From the NCBI GenBank assembly GCA_013821455.1, contig JACDGS010000014.1, forward strand, positions 1 through 64,000: a stretch of 64,000 nt of DNA. Direction: 5' to 3'. Origin of the DNA: Chthoniobacterales bacterium. Its GTDB lineage: Bacteria; Verrucomicrobiota; Verrucomicrobiia; Chthoniobacterales; UBA10450. The translations under genes were made by a program, and so were the position numbers. Each line of letters opens with the position of its first letter. Position 1 is the first letter of the stretch. The notes under the pieces are model-generated. The model was given only the letters and a program-made list of their open reading frames with translations, did not search any database and was not told the DNA's origin. Positions 52,014 to 60,270 of this stretch are shown piece after piece.

Positions 52014-53740
52014 TTAAGGGACGACCGTAAGGGTCAGGTCGTTGCCGTCGCCGCCTTCGTAGTTTGCCTGAAAAGTGTTGCTGCCTACGATGATGATTGC
52101 CCCATCCGGAAGGTTTGTGAAGGCTCCGGCAATAGGAGCGAGAGAGATATTATTTATCACTGTCAGGACGGTCCCGGTGGTGATTGCACCCGCCCTCACT
52201 TCCGACGGAGAAAAGAAAGCAGATTGAATCGTAACGCCGGCGGCAGACACCTGTGCACCCTTCGCCGTTGCACTATCGATTTTCCAGAGATAGGTCGCAT
52301 CGCCTGCCAAACTTAGTGATCCACCGATGGTCAGGACTCCGGGCGTGATTTTATTTTTGCCAGGCGCTAGAGATGCGCCGCTACCAGCGCCGGTGCCAAT
52401 GCTCACCGACTCGGCAATCAGCCCCGCCCCGCCAAGGCTGCCGCTGACGACGCTGACCGATCCTGACCCCGTCCCGGAACTCGTTTTGCTGTTGACGAAA
52501 AGTGCGCCCGCGCCTGAAACAACGGTGCCTCCCGTGTACTTGTTTGGATTACTAAGAATGAGCGTCCCGCGACCGATCTTAGATAGTGATCCGCCGGAGT
52601 AACCCGCACCATCCTGGATCCCGCCGGAGAACGAAGTGCTGAGGTCGTTGGCACCCACGGTGAGATTATTCGCCCCGAGCAAAACCGAGCCATCGCCGGC
52701 CAGTGAACCGACGCTCAAGCCCGGGGCATTTTGAAGCCTTAGGTCTAGCCTGGCATTGGCCAAAATTGTTAGCCGCACTTTTCCCCCGACCGAATCGCCC
52801 ACGAAAGAGATGAGACCGCCCATGCCGCCATTGGTCCCACCGTTCGCCGTGACGGTGGCGTTAGACGCGGTCGCTCTGCTAAGGAAATAGACTCCCCCGC
52901 CGTGCGCACCCTGGCCGGTGCCGCCATTAGCCGTGATGTTTGCGTTCGCCGCGGTCGTCCCGGCGTCGAAGTTAGCGACCCCAAAACTGAGCCCGATCGA
53001 AGAGGCGCCGTTCACGGTCACGGTGGCATCAGCCGCACTCGAATGACCCCCAAAATACATGAAGCCTTGGACGGAGGCGCTGGGGGATCCGCCATCACAT
53101 ATAAACGTGCCGCTGCCCGCATTAGAGGAATCGAAGAAGTCGGTCGCTCCTCCATACTTGCGTGGGCGTGATTGAAAAACGTCCCATTGCCCGCAGTCGA
53201 GGAATCAAAGAAAAGCTCCCCGGACCCGTTGTCGCCGCCCAAGTTGTCAAAGGTCGCGTTCGCAGCAGTGGCAGTGTCGAAGAATTGCGCGATACCGCCA
53301 CTCCCCCCGCTCGTAAGAGTGTAAGTGGCGTCGCCCGCGGCGGCGCTGTTGGTAAAATTAAAAGACTCCGGTCCCTGGGCGGACGTGAAGTTTTGGGCCA
53401 CGCCGGAATTGTTTACGGCACCCTCTCCGCTCAGCGTGAGCGCAAATCCGTCCGTGCTGATGGTAAAGGCGCTGGCGCCGGGAGAGAAGACAATGCTTTT
53501 CACCTCCGTGGCCTGTGAAATCGAAAGGCCGGTGATGCTGGATTGCGCACAAGACGCGACGTCGTTAGGTCCATTGGGGATCGTCGCTGGATTCCAATTA
53601 CTGGATCGATTCCAAGTGTTAGTGCTGGGAGTAGCGCTCCAGGTGGCACTGCCCGACCAGGCGCGGGGGCAAAGGAGGAAAGCGCAGAGTTGAAGGGAAA
53701 GGACTGCGCGGGTACAAGTTGGGAAAAGAAGGCGTTTCAC
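52014..53740 (-). pseudogene. Beta-strand-repeat (autotransporter-like) secreted protein, frameshifted
   Basis: The GTG at 53740 opens a signal peptide (L-S-L-Q-L-C-A-F-L-L-C). Repeats with A-A-N-A-T-F-D and S-T-A-G-N-G-T-F follow. After F-F-N-H-A-H-A-S near 53157 the frame turns to M-E-E-R-P, while another frame continues G-G-A-T-D-F-F-D-S-S-N-A-G-S-G-T-F and runs on to the typical T-L-I-L-S-N-P-N-K-Y-T-G-G-T and the C-terminal G-G-D-G-N-D-L-T-L-T-V. One missing base joins them into about 575 residues. The C-terminus carries no visible anchor. Confidence 0.8.
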
Positions 53741-54044
53741 ACGCTGGTTTTACTTGTTCGATAAACTACAAGTCAAGCTTGGAAGCAGTTATTCATCCTT
53801 TGTTATCTGGTAATGGCTCTAGGCCGGTTAAAAGTCGTCGTCGCAGCGCTCGAGCTAGCGTCGAGGCGAGTTAAGACCGGCCAGGCAACGCAGGAGAAAT
53901 ATTGCTAGCGTCGGCGGAGTCCTTTATTCGTTAGGCCAGAAAAAGCTGAAAGACTGAAACGCTGAAACAACGGTATCCTTGAAGGTAACGGTCTCGTTTC
54001 AGCTGTTCCGGCTCGTTAGGCTAGGCGCACTTGCCGAGAAAGGT

Positions 54045-54094
54045 GCAGCAGGCTGGAAGCCCGCTGGCCGAGTCAGGCAGGATGCCTCACTTCC
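54045..54094. repeat. GCAGCAGGCTGGAAGCCCGC half-element, second copy
   Basis: One mismatch to 51809-51858. It lies in the 53741-54173 gap together with exact dispersed motifs at 53928 and 54013. No gene is seen there. Confidence 0.85.
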
Positions 54095-54173
54095 GGAGAG
54101 TCGGTGGAAGTCTTTTTTGAAAGAATTGTCAGGAAGCATTCAACCAGACTCCGCCCGCTAACTGCCTGCGCCT

Positions 54174-54803
54174 TTAGTTCCCGGGGCGTTCATCGCCCCG
54201 TTGGAGCCGGTCGAGTTTCTCTTCTGCCCGGGCCACGTCGGACTTATGCGCGCTCCCGAGCGCAAGCAGTTGCCGTTGCCGGCTAAGATTGCGCGCCGCG
54301 GTCTCGAGTTGCGCCTGGTGGTAGTTTTCCTCGGCGGTCTGCGCAGCGGCGCTGGCACGGGCCAGTATCTCCAACGCCGCGTCCACATCCGCTTTGCTCG
54401 CTTGCCCCGCTGCGTTGCGCGTTTGCTGCAAGCTGACCTGCGTTTGCGCCGCGATCCATTGTGCATTCGCCAATTCTGATTCCAGCCGGACGGCGCGTAA
54501 CGTTTCCTGCTCCGCCTCGACTTTCGCCAGGACACCCATCTTCACCAGCCGTTCCGACGACGCGGCGTTTTTCTTCGCTCGCGCCAACCGCTGTTCGAGC
54601 GTCGCTACGTCTGGCTGCGCTTGTGATCCTCCTTTGCGCGATTCATCGGCCCCTCCCAGCTCGCTCAGTGGGACAAGCAATGGTGGCTCGACTTCAAAGG
54701 AGTCATCCGACTTCGGTAATTCTTGAGCGAGCAAGGAACTAAGCGGCAGGGCGACGACAGTCGTAAGTGTCACTAGCCATTGCGTGAGGATGCGACGGGG
54801 CAT
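54174..54803 (-). CDS. Periplasmic coiled-coil protein
   Basis: 209 residues. Signal peptide (L-V-T-L-T-T-V-V-A-L-P-L-S-S-L-L-A). Residues about 65-205 form a long heptad-rich coiled coil with two antiparallel-like halves (L-E-Q-R-L-A-R-A-K, E-K-L-D-R-L-Q at the end), resembling the helical hairpin of TolC or membrane-fusion proteins without their barrels. Function unknown. The following 484 bases (54804-55287) show no supportable gene. Confidence 0.7.
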   Translation of the reverse strand: MPRRILTQWLVTLTTVVALPLSSLLAQELPKSDDSFEVEPPLLVPLSELGGADESRKGGSQAQPDVATLEQRLARAKKNAASSERLVKMGVLAKVEAEQETLRAVRLESELANAQWIAAQTQVSLQQTRNAAGQASKADVDAALEILARASAAAQTAEENYHQAQLETAARNLSRQRQLLALGSAHKSDVARAEEKLDRLQRGDERPGN

Positions 54804-55287
54804 CTTGCGAACCTTGGAGACCGATCGTTTATCTTAGCTCCTAACCTCCGTCCGGTCACTCACTGTGCATTCCTCGTTTGTGCGAGGTCTCACGAAAATC
54901 TCGGCATCGGACGCCAGATCTCGGTAGATCGTACGGTATCTTCTGACGAGAAGGCGCGCCGCAGGTCGCGGATTCAGTCAGGCCGCCGCGCCCGTTTTCT
55001 CGTCAATGAGCCGCGATAACTGGTGGCAAAATGCGCAGATCGACCTCCGCCTCCCCTATCCCACCGCTTCCCGTTCCTCGTGACCTCTGGCAGGAACGAA
55101 GGCGATCGCGTCGAGGTCATCAATCGGGATCGGCGCCACCTCCACGCCCAGCCAGTGGTGAGACTTAAAGGAGAATTCAATTACGCAGCCTTTTGACAGT
55201 TCGATCGTTAGCTTGGAAACCGAAGCCAAACTAGCCTCCAGGCTTAATACCTTGACTTATAGAGAACTCCCCGCAGTCTCATCTCTT

Positions 55288-55965
55288 ATGCGCACTTCCT
55301 TTGTTGCTCTCGCAGGTTTACTCGCCTTCACCGTCGCTCCGTTGGCCTTGGCACAATCACCGACGCCGGCCGAAACCCCGGCGGCTTCGCCGGCAAAGCA
55401 CCGTTCTCACAAGGAGAAAGGTGCCACCGCGGCCGCCGAATCGCCCGCGGTCACCCCCGGCTCGGCCACAGAAGCCACCGCTTCCCCGGCGAAACATCGT
55501 GCGCGCAAGAAAACCGACGTGTCTGGCAGCTCGCCCGAGGCACCGTCGCCTTCGAGCAACGCGCCGTCACCAGCCGCCTCCGTTTCCCCAACGACGCACT
55601 CCCACAGGAAGCCGGCGGCGGTGAAAACAGCCGCGAGCGCAACGCCTGCGGCTACCGTCGCGCCGGCCCCTGCGGCTAATGCAACGCCCAAGCCAAACAT
55701 TCTGGGCCGCATCTTCAACCGACCTTCGGCTACTCCCGCGCCAGCAGCCGCGAGCAGCTCGCTGCCGGCGAAAAACGCGAAAGAAGAACTCGCCAGAGCG
55801 ACACCGATGCCGGGAGGCGGACATGGCATGGTGTGGGTGAACACCGATTCCCACGTCTTTCACCGGGAAGGCTCGCGTTACTACGGCAAGACCAAGCAGG
55901 GCAAGTATCTCAGTGAAGAGGAAGCGGTCAAAGAAGGCGACCGTGCCGCCGCGCATGAGAAGTAG
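55288..55965 (+). CDS. Secreted Ala/Pro/Ser-rich protein with a conserved C-terminal motif
   Basis: About 225 residues from the ATG at 55288, whose signal peptide ends near P-L-A-L-A-Q. The middle 110 residues are low complexity with three repeats of S-P-A-K-H-R-x-x-K. The end (about 168-225) is a compact motif: G-M-V-W-V-N-T-D-S-H-V-F-H-R-E-G-S-R-Y-Y, then G-K-T-K-Q-G-K-Y-L-S-E-E-E-A, a small conserved domain found at the end of other secreted proteins. Probably a cell-surface or periplasmic protein. Confidence 0.7.
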   Translation: MRTSFVALAGLLAFTVAPLALAQSPTPAETPAASPAKHRSHKEKGATAAAESPAVTPGSATEATASPAKHRARKKTDVSGSSPEAPSPSSNAPSPAASVSPTTHSHRKPAAVKTAASATPAATVAPAPAANATPKPNILGRIFNRPSATPAPAAASSSLPAKNAKEELARATPMPGGGHGMVWVNTDSHVFHREGSRYYGKTKQGKYLSEEEAVKEGDRAAAHEK

Positions 55966-55995
55966 CCCGTAAGGCGGCGCGCGAGGTGCGAATCC

Positions 55996-56090
55996 CCTAA
56001 CGAGTAAAGGACTCAGGCGGTTTCAGTGTTTCGGAGTTTCAGCTTCTTGGAAGATGTTTCAATAGTAAGCTCTGACCGTTATTTTCCAAG
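55996..56090. repeat. Direct repeat flanking the PEP-CTERM gene, left copy
   Basis: It begins with the extended dispersed motif (CCTAACGAGTAAAGGACTCA), then GGTTTCAGT and later TAAGCTCTGACC. The right copy is at 57299-57380 in the same orientation. The element continues into the 3' end region of the PEP-CTERM gene. Confidence 0.65.
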
Positions 56091-56141
56091 CTCTCGCTAT
56101 CAACTGCCGAGGCGCACCTTCCCGGTCCCACTTGCTTCTGA

Positions 56142-56966
56142 CTATCGGACTTCTACTTTAGCTCGGCGGCGACGGAGGCAGATCAACCCTCCCAAAAACC
56201 CTGACCCAGCGAATAAGGTCAAGGGAGATGGTTCCGGGATGATTTGGAGGTTGTTGAAAAACAAGTTGTCTTCTGGTGCGCCGTTGTCAGTCGTTTGCAC
56301 ATTGTAGAGGTCGATTGACGCGGGCACTCCCTGGTAGGGAAATATCCCTGATGAAGCGGTGCCACTCATCCCACCACTGCGGATGATAGTCCATGTGCCT
56401 GCCGTCGCGTCCGTCTGCGTGAGCTGGACGGTAAAGACCGTATTTGGATCGTAGGCATTATTGAAGAGGTTGGTCGTGACTCCAGGGGGCGTATTGTTTA
56501 CGGAGTAAATGTCGCCGCCGATGTTGAGATCGAAGACGATGTTTCCGCTCGCATCTCTCAGGTCGATGCCTTTGTTCCCATTCCGAAAGTTAACCGCCAG
56601 TTGAATGCTAAAGGTCTGGCCAAGGGAAAGGGGCGCGTCGAACGAGCGCGTCGCATTAACATAGGCGTCGCCGTAGCCGAAAAGTCCGAAGGAAACGCCG
56701 GAGGTGTTGATATTGCCGCCACCGTTGCCCGGTGCAAGGGTCGTCGAATCTCCGATGAAACTTCCCGCCGAGGTGGTGCCAGCTGGATTCGCGGTCACCG
56801 TCCATGGTCCGAAGGTTGCGGGGGTTCCACCATCTTTGCCGTTGAAAGATCCGGTGCCGCTGCCGCCGTAAACCGGATCGCTCGCATCGTCGAGTCCAGG
56901 CGTAGCGGCGTGGAGGGCAGATGCAGCAATGGAAACGACAGCAGCCAGGGCGATTCTTTTGATCAT
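56142..56966 (-). CDS. PEP-CTERM sorting-domain protein
   Basis: 274 residues. Signal peptide M-I-K-R-I-A-L-A-A-V-V-S-I-A-A-S-A. Beta-rich body (laminin-like or concanavalin-like sandwich). The C-terminal sorting signal is complete: I-P-E-P-S-P-L, hydrophobic L-T-L-F-A-G-S-G-F-L-G-G-L-I-C and R-R-R-R. The protein should be processed by an exosortase; that gene is not in the window. It is bracketed by two direct repeats. Confidence 0.9.
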   Translation of the reverse strand: MIKRIALAAVVSIAASALHAATPGLDDASDPVYGGSGTGSFNGKDGGTPATFGPWTVTANPAGTTSAGSFIGDSTTLAPGNGGGNINTSGVSFGLFGYGDAYVNATRSFDAPLSLGQTFSIQLAVNFRNGNKGIDLRDASGNIVFDLNIGGDIYSVNNTPPGVTTNLFNNAYDPNTVFTVQLTQTDATAGTWTIIRSGGMSGTASSGIFPYQGVPASIDLYNVQTTDNGAPEDNLFFNNLQIIPEPSPLTLFAGSGFLGGLICLRRRRAKVEVR

Positions 56967-57298
56967 GTTCTATCCTTATCCACAAATTTTCTGGGCGCGA
57001 GGTTCTCAAGTTTCCGCGGGAACGTCAATGGGAATGGATAAGGTTAGATAGCGATCTCGGCGTTGCTCGTTACTCTATGTGTTCCGAAGTTGATAAATAG
57101 CCGCCTCAAAAACCCTTAGGTGGCATTGGGCTGACACGTATTTACGAGTGGCCGCAAGCGCAGTGCCATTGCAGCATGAAACGCTACTATTCGCCACAAC
57201 TCGATCGTGGCCTTGTCTCGGCTCTTGATCACGAAGCGTCGCATGCCAATGACCAGGCTCGCTGACGGGGACAGGCATGCGGGGTAAGTCGGAGGTAA

Positions 57299-57380
57299 CC
57301 TAACGAGTAAAGGACTCAATTGGTTTCAGTATTTCAGATTTTTGAAGAGTGTCGATAATAAGCTCTGACCCTTTTCCCCT
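57299..57380. repeat. Direct repeat flanking the PEP-CTERM gene, right copy
   Basis: CCTAACGAGTAAAGGACTCA, GGTTTCAGT, and AATAAGCTCTGACC match 55996-56090. The rest of the 56967-57391 gap has no gene. Confidence 0.65.
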
Positions 57381-57391
57381 TCTCGAATTCA

Positions 57392-59023
57392 TCATCGGCA
57401 CCTCTCGGCAGAAATCGCTAAGCCGTCTGGCATGAGACAACTGGCTAGGTTCCCATTTACAAACTGCTTTGGGCCGAGCGAGCGCATTCGATAGACTGCG
57501 CCCTCCTTTGTCTGTGCAACCTGTTCGTATTGTTCCGCGAGCAAGTTCGCCAAAATGGGGAAGTCACGCACCGGGTAGCGCGCGCTGCTTCCGGTCTGAA
57601 GAGCGAGAATGTAAGCGGGCGGGTGCTTCGCGAAATCTTGTTGCAGGGTGCTCCACGCTCCGGGCAGGATCCACTTCCGCGTATCAACCCCGGGAAGCGG
57701 TCCGCCGAAGACGTAGCCTGTGAGCGGGAAGGTTAGGATATAGCGGCAGGCAGGGCGTCTCCGGGCTTCGAGGTAGATCGATGAGTCCTGGCCCCAGACG
57801 AAAATCCTATCCTTAGGCGAGGAATGTTCCCGAAGGTATCGTCCCGACTGGGAGGGCTGCTTTTGTGGCACCAAGCCTATGAGGTGCGCGACGGCGAAGG
57901 CCATAACGGTGAGCGCAAGCCATGCTTGTGTAATCCGCGGTCGCAGGAGCCAGTGCTGCGGCGCCATTTTTCCCGACCAAAGCCTGGCAAAATATGGTGC
58001 GGCGAGGAGAGCGAGTGGCGGAAGCAACTGGATATAATAATGGGGGTAGAAACGCGCGCCGGCCGTCGCACCAATCGCCGAGACGACACACAATCCAGTG
58101 AGCGCTGTCCGCTCAGCGGACCTTTCTGCCCAGATGCCTCGCCGGTTTCGCCATGACACCACCGCAGCGATGAGCAGAGGCATGCATTCCCCGAAGAAGA
58201 TCAGGGTGGAGCGGATTCCTCGATCCCAGAAAAAATGAGCGATCGAGTGGTTGGTCACCGACCAGTAAAACGCGTCGCCTAAGATGCTCTGCTTCCAAAG
58301 CACGAGCGCAACCACACTCAGCGCTCCAAAAAAGCCGAGTGTTAGGGAGCCGGCGTGAATAAGCGATGCCGTCCAGGTCAACCCACGGCTGGCCCGGTAG
58401 TTCGGGAGAAGCAGATAAAATCCGAGTGGCACTGCGGCGATGGCTGCCGGCTGTTTGAGCAAGAATGCTGCGCAGAGGAGCACTCCCGCTGCAAAGAGTT
58501 CTGGTCGCCAGGGCCGCGAGGTGCGTCGAAATGCGATAGCCCAAGCCCAAACGATGGGCAGATTCATCAGCATTTCGCCGTTGAACGCCAAATTCTTCCA
58601 TGTCCCCCACGCTTGAAAGAGGCTGTAGAGCAAGGCGGCGACCAAACCCGTCGCGCGATCGAACAGCCCTCTACCGATGGCATAGAGGCCAGCCATGGTG
58701 CCCAAAGTCCATAAAAGGGCAACGGCATGGAGCGCTCGCCAGTTGAACTTGCCTGCGACCTCGAAAACCGACGCATACGTCCAGAAGAGCAGCGGAGGCT
58801 TTCGCTCTACGGCGTCCACATACGGTCTTCCGCCGTCCACGACCTCGTTCGCGACCACGGAGTAGACGGCCTCGTCATCGATCGGTGCCGGATGCAGCAA
58901 CGAGGGCAGGCGTATCGCGATCGTGAGCAGGACGATCGCCAACAGCGCGCATCTAAATTGCCCCCAACTATGGACGAGTCTGTTCAGCCGGTGGTCATGT
59001 GTTTGGATGCGAGCCCGGTTCAT
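57392..59023 (-). CDS. GT39-family (ArnT/PMT-like) glycosyltransferase
   Basis: About 543 residues from the ATG at 59023, with about 11-12 membrane helices. Catalytic loop 1 shows H-P-A-P-I-D-D-E-A-V-Y-S (the D-D/E metal-site pair) and R-K-P-P-L-L-F-W-T-Y. It transfers a sugar from a polyprenyl-phosphate donor to a lipid or protein at the outer face of the inner membrane. A second, different GT39 gene starts at 62777, and a GT2 donor-making enzyme lies between them. Confidence 0.87.
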   Translation of the reverse strand: MNRARIQTHDHRLNRLVHSWGQFRCALLAIVLLTIAIRLPSLLHPAPIDDEAVYSVVANEVVDGGRPYVDAVERKPPLLFWTYASVFEVAGKFNWRALHAVALLWTLGTMAGLYAIGRGLFDRATGLVAALLYSLFQAWGTWKNLAFNGEMLMNLPIVWAWAIAFRRTSRPWRPELFAAGVLLCAAFLLKQPAAIAAVPLGFYLLLPNYRASRGLTWTASLIHAGSLTLGFFGALSVVALVLWKQSILGDAFYWSVTNHSIAHFFWDRGIRSTLIFFGECMPLLIAAVVSWRNRRGIWAERSAERTALTGLCVVSAIGATAGARFYPHYYIQLLPPLALLAAPYFARLWSGKMAPQHWLLRPRITQAWLALTVMAFAVAHLIGLVPQKQPSQSGRYLREHSSPKDRIFVWGQDSSIYLEARRRPACRYILTFPLTGYVFGGPLPGVDTRKWILPGAWSTLQQDFAKHPPAYILALQTGSSARYPVRDFPILANLLAEQYEQVAQTKEGAVYRMRSLGPKQFVNGNLASCLMPDGLAISAERCR

Positions 59024-59123
59024 CCCTCCGACCTTCATCGCGTTGATATGTGTAAGGCCGAACACGGGTGTGGCCCGCGACGTGGGGTGTCAAAGCCCGG
59101 CGGCCGCAAGGCCCGACGCGCAA

Positions 59124-59483
59124 TTATTTTTGGCCGGCGGCTTTGTCCGCGGCCTGTTCTTTTGCCTGGTCGTGGGCGGTCTCTGTACTTACTTCGACGA
59201 TCTTGCCGGTCTTGGCGTTGACTAGCACCTCGGTGATGTTCCTGGTGCCGGGGGTGACGATGTCGAAGGACCAGACGAGGGCGTGATGTTCGTTCTCGAT
59301 TTCTCCGCTGCGGATCTTTCCGTTAGGCACTTTCTCCAAGGCTATGTGCTCTGCGTGGCTTCTGGTGATCTTCGCTTGCTTCAACAACTGCGCCTCCGTT
59401 TCGCCGGCGGCGAAGAGGATCGAAGGAGCGAGTCCGAAAAGGGTGACGCCAAAGAGAAGGGATCGGGAGTAATTAATCTTCAT
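59124..59483 (-). CDS. Secreted PepSY-domain protein
   Basis: 119 residues from the ATG at 59483. Signal peptide M-K-I-N-Y-S-R-S-L-L-F-G-V-T-L-F-G-L. The PepSY domain (about 30-100) shows A-E-H-I-A-L-E-K-V-P-N-G-K-I and V-N-A-K-T-G-K-I-V-E-V. Lys/Ala/Glu-rich tail. Divergent from the response regulator with a 112-bp shared promoter region. PepSY proteins often modulate adjacent sensor kinases or proteases. Confidence 0.88.
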   Translation of the reverse strand: MKINYSRSLLFGVTLFGLAPSILFAAGETEAQLLKQAKITRSHAEHIALEKVPNGKIRSGEIENEHHALVWSFDIVTPGTRNITEVLVNAKTGKIVEVSTETAHDQAKEQAADKAAGQK

Positions 59484-59595
59484 GGCCAGAGCCTCGCGCG
59501 GGGGACCTTTCGAGCGAGATGTCGGCTGGCTGACAAAATTGTTATCTGCGTTTCTGGCTCGCATGCCCGGTCACTTGTCGCTACGATTCTACAGG

Positions 59596-60270
59596 ATGCG
59601 GGTGCTGGTAGTGGAAGATGAAAAGAAGCTCGGGAGTTTCCTGCGGAAGGGTCTGACGCAGGAGAATCTGGTCGTGGATCTGGTCCATGCGGGTGATATC
59701 GCGCTGGAGCGGTTGCTCACTCATTCCTACGACGCGGTGGTGCTCGATATCATGCTCCCGGGCCGCGATGGGCTCAGTGTGTTAAGGGAAATGCGGCGGC
59801 AGTATCTAAACACGCCGGTGCTCCTGCTCTCGGCGCGTGGGAATGTGAACGAGCGGGTGGAAGGCTTGAATTTGGGGGCCGACGATTATTTGTCGAAGCC
59901 GTGTTCGATCACCGAGGTGGTGGCGCGGGTGCGCGCGCTCCTGCGCCGGGCGGCCGGGGAACACGCCACGGTGATGCAGGTGGCTGATTTATCTTTGAAT
60001 GTTGTGGCGCGGGCGGCAACGCGCGGGGGACGGAAGGTGGAGCTGACTAATCGGGAGTTTGCCTTGCTGGAATACCTGATGGCGCACGCGGGCCGGGTGA
60101 TCACGAAGACGTCGCTCTGCGAGCATGTGTGGGAGCATCATTTCGATACCGGCACGAACGTAGTGGAGGTGTGCATGCAGCGGCTGCGGCGCAAGATCGA
60201 CGACGGCTATGCAAAGAAGTTACTTCACACCGTGCGCGGCACCGGCTATGCGCTGCGGGGAGACGAATGA
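59596..60270 (+). CDS. OmpR-family response regulator
   Basis: 224 residues from the ATG at 59596. Receiver: V-V-E-D-E near residue 7, phospho-acceptor Asp51 in V-V-L-D-I-M-L-P-G, K in L-S-K-P near 103. Winged-helix DNA-binding domain: L-T-N-R-E-F-A-L-L-E-Y-L, N-V-V-E-V-C-M-Q-R-L-R-R-K-I, V-R-G-T-G-Y-A-L. The stop overlaps the kinase start (ATGA). Confidence 0.95.
   Translation: MRVLVVEDEKKLGSFLRKGLTQENLVVDLVHAGDIALERLLTHSYDAVVLDIMLPGRDGLSVLREMRRQYLNTPVLLLSARGNVNERVEGLNLGADDYLSKPCSITEVVARVRALLRRAAGEHATVMQVADLSLNVVARAATRGGRKVELTNREFALLEYLMAHAGRVITKTSLCEHVWEHHFDTGTNVVEVCMQRLRRKIDDGYAKKLLHTVRGTGYALRGDE

Noticed and set aside
54974-55210. Minus-strand segment reading L-T-I-E-L-S-K-G-C-V-I-E-F
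   Set aside because: It faintly recalls DUF2442 proteins, but the stretch is short, has no start codon and no support from neighbours.
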